Assembly: GCA_951813325.1 (NCBI GenBank)
Contig: OX638350.1
Location: 3,391,954 to 3,455,953 of the forward strand
DNA: 64,000 nucleotides
Reading direction: 5' to 3'
Origin: an uncultured Acidimicrobiales bacterium
Lineage (GTDB): Bacteria > Actinomycetota > Acidimicrobiia > Acidimicrobiales > Bin134
Below, one piece after another: positions 25,386-33,933 of this stretch (positions are counted from its first letter, which is position 1; the number at the start of each line of letters is the position of its first letter). The notes under the pieces are model-generated. The model was given only the letters and a program-made list of their open reading frames with translations. It ran no database searches and was not told where the DNA came from. Made by a program: the position numbers and the translations under genes.

Positions 25386-27077
25386 ATGAAGATGAGCGGT
25401 TTGTTGATACGCGGCGGAACGGTGGTGGACGGCACTGGTGCGCCGGCCCGACTGGCTGATGTGCGGGTGCGGGGCCGGACCATCGCCGAGGTGGGTACCG
25501 GCTTGACCTCCGACGGCGAGCGGGAGCTTGACGCCGCCGGGGCGCTGGTTACCCCCGGCATCATCGAGACCCACACCCACCTCGACGGGGCCATGTGGTG
25601 GGATCCCTCCTTTGATCCGCTGCCCAGCTACGGGGTAACCACCACCGTGTTCGGGAACTGCGGGATGTCGATGGCTCCCCTCGACGGACCTCAGCGCGAC
25701 GAAGTGGTGGATCTGTTCTGCTTCCTGGAAGACCTGCCCCAGGTTGCCTTCGAAAAAGAGGTGCCCTGGACTTGGGCGAGCTGGCCGGAATACCGGGCCG
25801 CGCTCGACACCCAGCCCACCGCGGCCAACATCGCCGGCTATGTCGGCCACATCAGCCTTCGCACCTTCGTCATGGGCGACGCCGCCTGGGACCGCCCCGC
25901 CACTGCGGACGAGCGCACCGCCATGGCCAAAGCGCTGGACGAGGCCCTGGCCGCCGGCGCCCTGGGGTTGTCCACCAACGGCTTCGATTTGGACCGCACC
26001 CTGCGATTGGTGCCCAGCCGCCACGCTGACGACGACGAGTACGCCGCGTTGTTCGACGTTCTGGCCGCCCATCCCGGCGCCACATTCCAGGCCATCACCC
26101 GGTTCAACGAGCCCGAGCACAACTTGGCCGACGTGGAGCGTTTCGCCGCTTTGGCCAAGCCTCGGGGCGTGCGAGGGCAGTGGACGGCCATCCCCGCCAT
26201 CGCCAGCGAGACCGAATATCGGGCCGACACGCTGGCCTTCGACCGCCGCCTCCGGGAATCCGGGGTGGACTTCTGGCCCACAGTGGGCACCCGACCGCTC
26301 GACCTCTACTTCAACTTCGAGAAAGCGCTGACCTTCCAGCGGGTCCCGGCCTGGAATGACCTGGTCAACGGGCCTCCCGAGAACAAGATGACCCTGCTGG
26401 CCGATCCCGCGTGGCGAGACCAGGCCCGCTCCGACTGGGATAACCGCAAGAAGTCCCGCCGGGCCCGAGTCGACCACCCCCACACGCTGATCTTCGCCCT
26501 GTCTGAGACCGGCGTCGGCCCCCTCGGGATCTCGCTGGCTGAACACGCAACCAACACCGGCCAACACGTTTCCGACGCACTGGCCTCCTGGCTGCTCGAC
26601 AACGGCATCGCCTCGTCGCTGCGGGCGCTGCCCGACGTCCACGACGAGCCCGCCCTGGCCGAGGCGATCCGCTCGCCCCACACCCTTACCAACATCAACG
26701 ACAGCGGCGCCCACCTCCAGTTGTTCTGCGGCGCCGGCCAGAGCACCCATCTGCTCACCCACTATCACCGCGACACCGGTCTATTGACCCTCGAAGAGGC
26801 GGTCCACGTCCTCACCGGCCGGACCGCGGGTTTCTTCGGGCTAACTGATAGGGGAGTGATCGCCCCCGGCAAGGCCGCCGATCTGGCCGTGTTCGATTTG
26901 GACGAGATCAATTTGGGGCCAGAGGTCAAGCTCCAAGACGTGCCCGGCGGGTCGTGGCGGTTCAGTCGGGAGCCGGGCGGCTTTCGAGCCACCATTGCCA
27001 ACGGCGTCCCCACGTACTGGGACGGCGCGCCGACCGATGCGCTTCCCGGCGCGTTGATTGGTCCCCGGACTGCCTGA
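25386..27077 (+). CDS. D-aminoacylase/N-acyl-D-amino acid deacylase family amidohydrolase
   Basis: The 563-residue protein has LIRGGTVVDGTGAPA at the N-terminus, ETHTHLDGAMWWDPS near residue 60 with the HxH pair, FGNCGMSMAP near 85, and NINDSGAHLQLFCG near 440, where the Asp is in the catalytic position. It is paralogous to the gene at 20664 (same order of motifs). N-acyl-D-amino acid deacylation or hydrolysis of a cyclic amide is likely. A second Met lies two codons in. The P450 upstream ends 45 bp before, and the SDR follows 58 bp after. Confidence 0.85.
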   Translation: MKMSGLLIRGGTVVDGTGAPARLADVRVRGRTIAEVGTGLTSDGERELDAAGALVTPGIIETHTHLDGAMWWDPSFDPLPSYGVTTTVFGNCGMSMAPLDGPQRDEVVDLFCFLEDLPQVAFEKEVPWTWASWPEYRAALDTQPTAANIAGYVGHISLRTFVMGDAAWDRPATADERTAMAKALDEALAAGALGLSTNGFDLDRTLRLVPSRHADDDEYAALFDVLAAHPGATFQAITRFNEPEHNLADVERFAALAKPRGVRGQWTAIPAIASETEYRADTLAFDRRLRESGVDFWPTVGTRPLDLYFNFEKALTFQRVPAWNDLVNGPPENKMTLLADPAWRDQARSDWDNRKKSRRARVDHPHTLIFALSETGVGPLGISLAEHATNTGQHVSDALASWLLDNGIASSLRALPDVHDEPALAEAIRSPHTLTNINDSGAHLQLFCGAGQSTHLLTHYHRDTGLLTLEEAVHVLTGRTAGFFGLTDRGVIAPGKAADLAVFDLDEINLGPEVKLQDVPGGSWRFSREPGGFRATIANGVPTYWDGAPTDALPGALIGPRTA

Positions 27078-27135
27078 GGACGCAGCGGCGAGCCTACGAT
27101 TTTCCCGACCCACAAAAGAGAGCGAGGCACCGCAG

Positions 27136-27906
27136 ATGGGACGACTTACAGGCAGGGTGGCGTGGATCACCGGGGCGGCTTCGGGCATCGGCCTGGCCTC
27201 CGCGGAGCGTTTCGCCGAGGAGGGGGCGGTGGTGATCGGCTCCGACATCGCGGAGAGTGATGGTTGGAAGGCAGTGGCCGAGACTGCGCCGGCGTCGAGC
27301 TTCCACCTTGTCGATGTCCGCGACGCCGACGCCCAAGAAGAGCTGGTCGGCCAGATCGTCCAAGAGCATGGCCGGCTAGACGTGCTGATGACCGCGGCCG
27401 GAGTCGCCGGGGGCGGCCAGGTTCACGAACTCGATGTCGAGGAGTGGGACCGGGTGCAGGACATCAACCTCAAGGGCACCATGCTGTCGTGCCGGGCCGC
27501 CCTCAAACCGATGGTCGAGGCCCGATCCGGGAGCATCATCACTGTCGCCAGCGTCGAGGGGCTAGAAGGCTGTGAGGGGGGCAGCACCTACAACGCCTCC
27601 AAGGGCGGGGTGATCCTGCTCACCAAGAACATGGCCAACGACTACGGCCCGGCCAACATCAGGGCCAACGCCATCTGCCCCGGCTTCATCGACACCCCCA
27701 TGTTCCAATCGGTCATCCCCCATCTCGGGCCCATCGCCGACAGCATCCGCGACCAGCACAAGCTCAAGCGCTGGGGCCTCCCCTCAGAGATCGCCGGAGC
27801 GGCCTTCTTCTTGGCCTCCGACGACTCCTCATTCGTAACCGGCGTCGCCCTCCCCGTTGATGGCGGCTACACCGCCGGTCACGCCCACGGAATGGCCAGT
27901 ATCTGA
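27136..27906 (+). CDS. Short-chain dehydrogenase/reductase (SDR)
   Basis: This 256-residue classical SDR carries the glycine motif TGAASGIG near residue 12, AAGVAGG in the NAG position, Ser in VASVEG and the catalytic YNASK near residue 158, so the full Ser-Tyr-Lys triad is present. The C-terminus VDGGYTAG is standard. It would oxidise or reduce an alcohol/ketone with NAD(P). The start at 27136 places the glycine motif at its usual position; a longer frame upstream has no family similarity. Confidence 0.9.
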   Translation: MGRLTGRVAWITGAASGIGLASAERFAEEGAVVIGSDIAESDGWKAVAETAPASSFHLVDVRDADAQEELVGQIVQEHGRLDVLMTAAGVAGGGQVHELDVEEWDRVQDINLKGTMLSCRAALKPMVEARSGSIITVASVEGLEGCEGGSTYNASKGGVILLTKNMANDYGPANIRANAICPGFIDTPMFQSVIPHLGPIADSIRDQHKLKRWGLPSEIAGAAFFLASDDSSFVTGVALPVDGGYTAGHAHGMASI

Positions 27907-27939
27907 GCTCTCTCCTGTAGCCGCAGCCGGCCCCTATGG

Positions 27940-27953
27940 GTATGCTGGCATAC
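27940..27953 (+). promoter_or_regulatory. Palindromic operator overlapping the vapBC promoter
   Basis: A perfect inverted repeat, GTATGC-TG-GCATAC, ends on the base before the vapB ATG. TATGCT at 27941-27946 inside it reads as a -10 box seven bases before the start codon, consistent with a leaderless transcript. VapB proteins usually bind such palindromes to repress their own operon. Confidence 0.6.
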
Positions 27954-28178
27954 ATGAAACGCACCACGGTGAAGCTCCCCGACGAGGTCGATGCCCGGCT
28001 CCGTTATGAGGCGCAGCGGCGCGGCATGACAATCTCCCAGCTGACCAGGGAAGCCATCCAGAATCACCTGGGGGCGCAAAGAACTCTTGGGGCCGCTGCC
28101 GCCGGCCGCAGCGGTCGCCGGGACATTTCCGAGAGAATTGAGGAGATTCTGGCCAGCGAGGTTACGTCATTGCTCTAA
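27954..28178 (+). CDS. vapB: VapB-like ribbon-helix-helix antitoxin
   Basis: The 74-residue protein opens KRTTVKLPDEVDARLRYEAQ, a ribbon-helix-helix (CopG/Arc) DNA-binding strand and helix, followed by a second helix MTISQLTREAIQNHL. The C-terminal 30 residues form the acidic segment that would bind the toxin. Two in-frame starts lie upstream (27936, 27942), but the palindrome and -10 box favour 27954. It overlaps the PIN-domain gene downstream, which makes the pair VapBC. Confidence 0.85.
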   Translation: MKRTTVKLPDEVDARLRYEAQRRGMTISQLTREAIQNHLGAQRTLGAAAAGRSGRRDISERIEEILASEVTSLL

Positions 28179-28582
28179 TTGTCGACGCCGGACCCCTCTA
28201 CGCCTACATCGACGCTGACGATCGTCACCATGCGGCCAGCCTTGATCTCCTATTGACTCATCCTGGTCCACTTGTGGTGCCAGTGTTGGTGGTGACCGAG
28301 GTCAGCTACTTGGTTGGGACGCGTTTGGGATCGGATGCCGAAGTGCGCTTCCTGGGCGACCTCGCTTCGGGGCACTTGGGGGTCGAGCCCGTGGCCGCTG
28401 GCGACTGGATGCGAATCGCCGAATTGGTTCACGCCTACCGCGACATGCCCTTGGGTACGGTCGATGCCTCGGTAGTGGCAGCTGCGGAACGCCTCGACGT
28501 TATGACAGTGGCGACCATTGATCGGCGGCACTTCGCAGTGGTTAAGCCCCGACATTGTGACGGGTTCGATCTCGTACCCTAA
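28169..28582 (+). CDS. vapC: VapC-like PIN-domain toxin, start codon uncertain
   Basis: The frame encodes about 137 residues of a PIN-domain ribonuclease. All four acidic positions are present: Asp in LIVDAGPLYAY, Glu in VVTEVSYLV, Asp in GTVDASVVA and Asp in VATIDRRHF. No ATG, GTG or TTG precedes the first Asp in frame. The best start is ATT at 28169, overlapping the vapB stop. The first standard start is TTG at 28253, which would delete the first catalytic Asp. Either an ATT start is used or the toxin has been disarmed. The gene converges with the DUF35 gene (4-bp overlap). Confidence 0.75.
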   Translation: MALIVDAGPLYAYIDADDRHHAASLDLLLTHPGPLVVPVLVVTEVSYLVGTRLGSDAEVRFLGDLASGHLGVEPVAAGDWMRIAELVHAYRDMPLGTVDASVVAAAERLDVMTVATIDRRHFAVVKPRHCDGFDLVP

Positions 28583-28995
28583 ACAGGGCGGAATTTGATG
28601 AGGGTGATCTCGTCGGTGGCGTCCTCGAACACCGCTTCCACGGGCAAGCCGCAGGCGATGTCGGCGTTGTCTATGCCGATGAGGTTGGAGTACACCATCG
28701 GCCCCTCCTCCAGCTCCACCAGCACCACGTTGTAGGGCAGTTCCGGCTCAAACGAACCGATGTAGGGCTGTCTCATGATCGTGAAGCCCCACACCGTGCC
28801 CCGCCCCGACGCCTCAGTCCACCCCCGGTCGAACGACAGGCACGAGGGACAGCAGGCATAGGGCGGGAACCACACATGCCCACAGGCTCGGCACTCCGGC
28901 AGCACGAAGCGGTGCTGGCGGGCCGCGGCCCAGAAGTCCCGATCTTCGTGGGTCACAGTGGGCCGCGGTTTGGCGTATCCCGGTTCGCCGCTCAC
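28579..28995 (-). CDS. Zn-ribbon/OB-fold protein (DUF35) partner of the thiolase
   Basis: The 138-residue protein has a rubredoxin-like zinc ribbon with two CxxC pairs (CRACG, then CCPSC about 16 residues on, near residues 36-55), then an OB-fold domain with VVLVELEEGPMVYSNL. DUF35 proteins form complexes with thiolase-like enzymes and are thought to channel acyl-CoA chains. The GTG start shares bases with the thiolase stop (GTGA), which fits a fixed 1:1 partnership. Confidence 0.88.
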   Translation of the reverse strand: MSGEPGYAKPRPTVTHEDRDFWAAARQHRFVLPECRACGHVWFPPYACCPSCLSFDRGWTEASGRGTVWGFTIMRQPYIGSFEPELPYNVVLVELEEGPMVYSNLIGIDNADIACGLPVEAVFEDATDEITLIKFRPV

Positions 28996-30140
28996 AGCAC
29001 CCCGTCCCGGCACAAAAGCGACGCCCCCGGCAAGGCCGAAAGGCACCAGTACAGCGACCAGTCGCAGTCGGGGATCTGGCGCTGCCCGGCCTGGCCCCGC
29101 AGTTGGCGCACCGCCTCGGCGTGCTGGTTCCACCCCTGGAGGTACGACTCGCTCAGCATCCCCCCACTGGTGTTCACCGGCAGCTCCCCGCCCAAAGCGA
29201 TGCGGCCGTCCTGCACCCACTCCAACCCTTGGCCTTTGGGGGCGAACCCAAACCCCTCCAGGCCCCAGAGCACCGACACGCTGAAGTTGTCGTACACCTG
29301 AAGGCAGTCGATGTCGTCGGCGGTCGCTCCCAGCGGGTCGAACAGGTCGGCCTTCATCGACTGGCAGGCCTCGTACCAGAACCCCAGGTCCACATACCAC
29401 TCCCGAAAGTTGGCCCGTCCCGCGGTGCCGGCGATCAGCACCGGGGGACGGGCCAGATCCCGGGCCCGCTCGGCGGTGGTCACCACATAGGCCACTGCTC
29501 CGTCGTTCACCAGGCAGTAGTCGAACAGCCGCAGCGGCTGGGCGATGTACCGGGCGGCCAGGTAGTCGTCAATGGTCATCTCCCCCGTCATAATGGCCCC
29601 CGGAGTCATCCGGGCATGCGAGCGGATGGCCACCGGGATAGCCCCCAGCTGCTCCTCGGTGCCCCCGTACTCGGCCTGGTAGCGGGTGAACCCCATCGAG
29701 TACTGCGCCCCGGGAGAGGCCATCCCGTAGATCGTGTCGTACAGCAGCCCCTGGGGCTGGGCCCCGAACTTGGTGCCCTGGGTGCGGAACACCACCGAGT
29801 TGAACAGCACCACATAGTCGGCCAGCCCGTGGTGCACCGCGGTGGCCGCGTGCATCAGCGCCGTGGCGCACATGCGCCCGGCCTGCGGGTAGTCGGCCAC
29901 GAAGCGCACGTCGGTGAGCCCGGTGCGATAGGCCACCGGCTCGTAGTGGGCCAGCCCCCCGGCAATCAACCCGTCGATCTGCGACTTCTCCAGCCCGGCA
30001 TCGGCGATGGCTTCCGAGATGGCCTCAGTGGCCAACGCCTCCCCAGTCCTGTCCGGATCCGGCGTGCGGTACAACCGCGCGAAGTCGCTGCCCCCGATGC
30101 CCACAATGGCCGTCTGCCCGGCGAATTCCCGATCGCTCAT
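28992..30140 (-). CDS. Thiolase family protein (SCP-x/lipid-transfer type)
   Basis: This 382-residue protein has the thiolase fold: AIVGIGGSDFARLY at the N-terminus, a possible nucleophile Cys in GRMCATALMHAAT near residue 90, and C-terminal segments DNFSVSVLWGLEGFG and NTSGGMLSESYLQG. The usual C-terminal CxGGG-type motif is replaced, as in the sterol-carrier-protein-x and thiolase-like group that pairs with DUF35. It would cleave or condense 3-ketoacyl-CoA, possibly a branched or steroid side chain (inference from family usage). Confidence 0.85.
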   Translation of the reverse strand: MSDREFAGQTAIVGIGGSDFARLYRTPDPDRTGEALATEAISEAIADAGLEKSQIDGLIAGGLAHYEPVAYRTGLTDVRFVADYPQAGRMCATALMHAATAVHHGLADYVVLFNSVVFRTQGTKFGAQPQGLLYDTIYGMASPGAQYSMGFTRYQAEYGGTEEQLGAIPVAIRSHARMTPGAIMTGEMTIDDYLAARYIAQPLRLFDYCLVNDGAVAYVVTTAERARDLARPPVLIAGTAGRANFREWYVDLGFWYEACQSMKADLFDPLGATADDIDCLQVYDNFSVSVLWGLEGFGFAPKGQGLEWVQDGRIALGGELPVNTSGGMLSESYLQGWNQHAEAVRQLRGQAGQRQIPDCDWSLYWCLSALPGASLLCRDGVL

Positions 30141-30218
30141 CGGCTAGGACCGTACTTCCCGCTTGTGGCACGGCCGACGTTCAGCCTCTATCGTCGGGTA
30201 GGACGAAAGGGGAGTCCG

Positions 30219-30788
30219 ATGCAGATGAATCCCAACAAGACGTGGCGACTGGTGGCCCAGCGGCTGGAGGCTGAGACCAACCCGCGGCGGCGCCATGTTC
30301 TGGAGTTGGTTCTCGCCCATATGAAGTGCGAGGCCCAGGCTGACATCGAGGGGGTGGTGGCCACCCTCAGCGAAAGGCCCCAGTACATCATCTGGTCGAA
30401 TCCCGATGACCCCATCGCCAGCCCCGGCGGCTCCCGCGACGCCATCCGGGGCTTCTACGACCGCAGCATCGTGCAGACCGGCGCCCACCGGCTGGAGTTC
30501 GACTGCGACCGGGTGATCGTCGACGACGATGCTGTGTTCACCGAGGGCCTCATGCGCATGGCCTATCCCGGCCGCACCCTGGAGGCCATGGGCATCGACG
30601 TGCCCGACGCCGATGCCTACTACGTGGCCCAGTCCCGCATGGGCATCGTATGGCCGGTCGATCTCGATGATCCCGAAGCCCGGCTGAGAGGCGAAGAGGT
30701 CTACTCCTCCGGCGATGCCTTCGAAGGCGTCGCCGACCGCCCCATCAACCTCCAAGAAATCGCCCCTCTGGAGTTCGTCGGCGTCTGA
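30219..30788 (+). CDS. NTF2-like/SnoaL-like protein
   Basis: The 189-residue protein shows the NTF2-like pattern: an N-terminal helix pair, GGSRDAIRGFYDRSI near residue 70, and beta strands LEFDCDRVIVDDDAVFTEG. Such proteins are isomerases, dehydratases or ligand carriers, and sequence does not decide. It starts at ATG 30219 behind GAAAGGGGAG. It diverges from the thiolase (78 bp) and may belong with it functionally. Confidence 0.75.
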   Translation: MQMNPNKTWRLVAQRLEAETNPRRRHVLELVLAHMKCEAQADIEGVVATLSERPQYIIWSNPDDPIASPGGSRDAIRGFYDRSIVQTGAHRLEFDCDRVIVDDDAVFTEGLMRMAYPGRTLEAMGIDVPDADAYYVAQSRMGIVWPVDLDDPEARLRGEEVYSSGDAFEGVADRPINLQEIAPLEFVGV

Positions 30789-30811
30789 ATCGGCTTCAAA
30801 CGAGAACTTGC

Positions 30812-30910
30812 TCAGACTCGGACGACATCGAGTTTATCGAGCGGGGGGAAGTCGTCGTCTTGGGCGACGAGGGGGATGCCGAGCGCAATGGCTATTTCGC
30901 CGCCCAGGTC
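30812..30910 (-). pseudogene. Fragment of a PIN-domain (VapC-type) toxin
   Basis: About 32 codons on the minus strand (DLGGEIAIALGIPLVAQDDDF...) match the C-terminal end of PIN-domain proteins: the helix, the strand PLVAQDDDF and the closing LDKLDVV segment. Nothing upstream in the frame resembles the rest of a PIN domain, and the aldolase gene begins to overlap there. I infer the leftover of a toxin gene. No antitoxin is nearby. Confidence 0.55.
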
Positions 30911-31551
30911 TCGCTGCGAAGATAGGAGTAGACGCCTTCGAAATCGGTGCGGGTTTTCTCGGGGAGTTCCACAAGGTCGCCGAGGCGGCTGGCGCCCCAC
31001 ACGATGCGGGCGGTGTGCTCGGCCACCAGGGCGGCGTGGAGGGCGTGGTCGGGCGACTCGCCGACGCATAGCATCCCGTGGTTGGCCATCAGCACTGCCG
31101 AGCGGTCGGCCAGGTGGCGCACCACCTCCTCGCCCAGCTCGTCGGAGCCGGTGGGCTGGTAGGCGGTCACCGGCACATCACCGCCCAGGTACACGATGAC
31201 CTCCTCGATCATCGCGGGAATGCTCCGGTGGGCCACCGCGAACATCGAGGCATGAACGGGGTGGCAGTGCAGCACCCCGCCCACCTCGGGGAACGCCCGA
31301 TAGCAGGCCAGGTGCATGGCCTTTTCGGTAGACGGCCGTGCTGTTCCCTCCAGCAGATTCCCCTCCAAGTCCACCGCGGCCAAGTTGTCCACGCTCACCT
31401 GGTCATAGGGCAGCGACGACGGGGTCAGCCAGATCGTGCCGTCATCGCCCCGACCCGACACGTTCCCCGCGGTGCCCACCACCAGCCCGGCGGCGTCCAT
31501 GGCCTTAGCCGCGGCCACTACCTGGCTGCGAATGTCGGTGCTGTCGATCAT
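30892..31551 (-). CDS. Class II aldolase/adducin family protein
   Basis: The 219-residue protein has the zinc site of class II aldolases: GTAGNVSGR near residue 28, HCHPVHASM near 95 with two His ligands, and NHGMLCVG near 155 with the third. This family includes fuculose-phosphate and ribulose-phosphate aldolases/epimerases and decarboxylating members. I chose the start at 31551, which forms an ATGA overlap with the upstream stop and lies seven bases from GGAGG; a Met two codons earlier is too close to that site. It forms a module with the dehydrogenase and the divergent FGGY kinase. Confidence 0.9.
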   Translation of the reverse strand: MIDSTDIRSQVVAAAKAMDAAGLVVGTAGNVSGRGDDGTIWLTPSSLPYDQVSVDNLAAVDLEGNLLEGTARPSTEKAMHLACYRAFPEVGGVLHCHPVHASMFAVAHRSIPAMIEEVIVYLGGDVPVTAYQPTGSDELGEEVVRHLADRSAVLMANHGMLCVGESPDHALHAALVAEHTARIVWGASRLGDLVELPEKTRTDFEGVYSYLRSETWAAK

Positions 31552-32519
31552 TTCCATACCTCCGGGTTGGCCAGGCGATGGGGTCGCTTGCCGGCCAAGA
31601 GCCGGCAGATGTCCTCCGCCACCATGTCGGTCTGGTTCACCTCGGTGTCGTAGGTGGCGCCTCCCACGTGCGGGGTCAGCACCACGTTGTCGAGCTTGGT
31701 CAGCGGATGGTCGGGCGGGAGCATCTCGCCCTGTACATGGTCGAGGCCTGCGCCCCCCAGATGCCCCGACTCCAGGGCGTTCACCAGGGCATCGGTGTCG
31801 TGCAGCGCGGCCCGGGCGGTGTTCACGTAGATGGTGCCCGGCCGCATGGCCGCGAACTGCTCGGCGCCGATCATTCCCGCGGTGTCCGGGTTGGCCGGTG
31901 CGTGCATTGACACCACGTCGGCGGCGGCCAGCAGCTCGTCCAGATCGCAGTCGGCGTCGGGCTGGAAGGGGTCGCAGGCGATCGCCTTCATGCCGAGGCC
32001 CTCGAAACGCCAGCGGGCCGACCGCCCCACTGCTCCCAGCCCCACCAGTCCAACCGTGCGACCGGCCAACTGCCAGGCCCGGTACCGCTGGTAGGGGATG
32101 GTGTCGGTGAACACCGTGCCCGCCCGCATGTCGCGGTCGCCCGTGACCACGTGGCGGTTCACGGCGAACGCCAGCGCTATTGCCATCTCGGCCACCGCAT
32201 CGGCGTTTCGCCCCGGAGCGTGCAGCACCGGTATGCCCGCGGCGGTGGCCCCGGCCACATCCACGTTGGTGGGGTCGCCCCGGGTGGACGCCACCGCCCG
32301 CAGCGGTTGCTCGAACACCGGCCCCCGGCACTCGTCGGCCTCGCATACCAGGAGTTCGGCCGACGCCTCCTCGATTCGGGCGGCCAGATCGTCGGCGCTG
32401 TACAGCCGGATGGGCTGGCACTCGATCCACGGGTCGAACACCACATCGGCCACATCCCGAAGCCGGTCCAACCCTGGTCCCCGCAGCGGAGCGGTAACCA
32501 GTGCCCTAGGTCTGCTCAC
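31548..32519 (-). CDS. D-isomer 2-hydroxyacid dehydrogenase
   Basis: The 323-residue protein has the NAD-binding motif VGLVGLGAVGR near residue 150 and the catalytic residues of the family: Arg in NTARAAL, Glu in the GAGLDHVQGE region and His in LTPHVGG. It would interconvert a 2-hydroxyacid and 2-ketoacid, such as glycerate/hydroxypyruvate or a sugar acid. I start it at GTG 32519 (VSRPRALVT); the frame upstream of that lacks similarity. The aldolase gene follows immediately, and the divergent kinase suggests a pentonate or sugar-acid breakdown route. Confidence 0.85.
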   Translation of the reverse strand: MSRPRALVTAPLRGPGLDRLRDVADVVFDPWIECQPIRLYSADDLAARIEEASAELLVCEADECRGPVFEQPLRAVASTRGDPTNVDVAGATAAGIPVLHAPGRNADAVAEMAIALAFAVNRHVVTGDRDMRAGTVFTDTIPYQRYRAWQLAGRTVGLVGLGAVGRSARWRFEGLGMKAIACDPFQPDADCDLDELLAAADVVSMHAPANPDTAGMIGAEQFAAMRPGTIYVNTARAALHDTDALVNALESGHLGGAGLDHVQGEMLPPDHPLTKLDNVVLTPHVGGATYDTEVNQTDMVAEDICRLLAGKRPHRLANPEVWK

Positions 32520-32601
32520 GCCATGAGCGTAGGGTTCGAAGCGACGATTCACGCCATCGGCGCACCGCCATCTCGCCAGTTGACTACTACGGTTGTCGGC
32601 T

Positions 32602-33909
32602 GTGGCTGAGTCAGTCGAGGTAACGGTGGGCATCGACATCGGCACCACCTCGGTGAAGGCGGTGGCCGTTGATGCCGACGGCGCCGTTCGCGCCCGCGCT
32701 CGCACCCCCCACGGCGTGAACGCCCCCAGTCCCGCGGTGCTCGAGCACGATGCGGCCGCGGCATGGCACACCAGCGTGACCGCGGCCTGCGATTCGGTGT
32801 CGGCCGGCCTCAAAGTCGCGGGCATCGGCCTGGCCGCCATGGTCCCTTCGCTGTCCGCAGTTGACGACAATGGGGTGCCCATCTCGCCGGGCATCCTGTA
32901 CGGCGACCACCGGGGCCACCACCCCGACGGCGAGTTCGTCGGGTTCCTGCGCTCGCTGGAGCAGGCTGTGCCCGACGCCCCCGCCTACTGGCCCGCCCAG
33001 GCGGTGGCCGGCAACGCCCTGTGCGGAGCCGCCGCTATCGACGGGGTCACCGCCATGACCTGCCTCCCCGTGTTCGGCGCCGACGGCTGGGATCCCCAGT
33101 GGTGCGACCCCGCCCGGCTTCCCGCGCTGGCCATGGATTCGAGCCCCGTAGGCTACCGGGGCGATGCGCCGGTAGCCGCCGGCACGGTTGATGCGCTGGC
33201 CGAGCAGCTCGTCGCCGGAGCCGACTCGCCGGGCGACGTGCTGGTGATCTGCGGCACCACCCTCATCACCTGGGCGGTTTGCCAGGGCTGGCCCGAAGCC
33301 GAGGGCCTGTGGACCATCCCCCATCTCCAGCCCGGCCTGTCCGCCATCGGCGGGCCGAGCAACGCCGGCGGCCTGTTCCTGGAGCGGGTGCGGGGACTTG
33401 TCGGCGATCCGGCTGCTGTGCCGTCCCACCCCACCCGCCTGCCCCTGTGGGTGCCCTACATCCGGGGTGAGCGCACCCCCCGCCACGACCCCGACCTGCG
33501 GGCCGCGCTGGTCGGCCTCGACGTGGGCCACGGTCCCGCCGAGGTGCTGGCCGCGGCCTATGAAGCCGCCGGGTTCGTCGTGCGCCACCACCTGGATCTG
33601 GCCGGCGCCGCCCCTGAGCGCATTGTGGCCGTCGGCGGCGGTACCCACGTTGAGCGCTGGATGCAGGCTCTGGCCGACGCAACCAACTTGCCGGTGGACG
33701 TCGCCGCTGTTCCCGAGGGTGCCGCCAGGGGAGCGGCCTGGTTGGCCCGCATCGCCGCCGGTTTGGAATCCCGCGACTGGGCCGAAGCCCGCCGCTGGGC
33801 CCGCACCGGCCGGCGGGTCGAGCCCCGGGCCGATTGGGCCGAAGCCTGTGATCGCCGCTACTCCCAATGGCGGGCCGCTTGCGATCAGCGCAGCGAGGTT
33901 GCACAGTAG
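32602..33909 (+). CDS. FGGY-family carbohydrate kinase
   Basis: The 435-residue protein starts near GIDIGTTSVKAVAVD (residues 10-24), the phosphate-1 motif of the FGGY kinase/ASKHA fold, and has VAVGGGTHVERWMQ near residue 350, the adenosine motif, followed by EGAARGAAWLA. It phosphorylates a sugar or polyol. A TTG start nine bases upstream (32593) is also possible. The intergenic space with the divergent dehydrogenase is short (about 80 bp) and likely shares regulation. Confidence 0.88.
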   Translation: MAESVEVTVGIDIGTTSVKAVAVDADGAVRARARTPHGVNAPSPAVLEHDAAAAWHTSVTAACDSVSAGLKVAGIGLAAMVPSLSAVDDNGVPISPGILYGDHRGHHPDGEFVGFLRSLEQAVPDAPAYWPAQAVAGNALCGAAAIDGVTAMTCLPVFGADGWDPQWCDPARLPALAMDSSPVGYRGDAPVAAGTVDALAEQLVAGADSPGDVLVICGTTLITWAVCQGWPEAEGLWTIPHLQPGLSAIGGPSNAGGLFLERVRGLVGDPAAVPSHPTRLPLWVPYIRGERTPRHDPDLRAALVGLDVGHGPAEVLAAAYEAAGFVVRHHLDLAGAAPERIVAVGGGTHVERWMQALADATNLPVDVAAVPEGAARGAAWLARIAAGLESRDWAEARRWARTGRRVEPRADWAEACDRRYSQWRAACDQRSEVAQ

Positions 33910-33933
33910 GGCCGCGCAAGTCTAAGGAGACCT

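Noticed and set aside
28992..30140. Separate plus-strand gene across the thiolase region (frame continuing from 29103 to 30788)
   Set aside because: Only the last part (30219-30788) has protein-like composition and an RBS. The earlier frame is the shadow of the thiolase.
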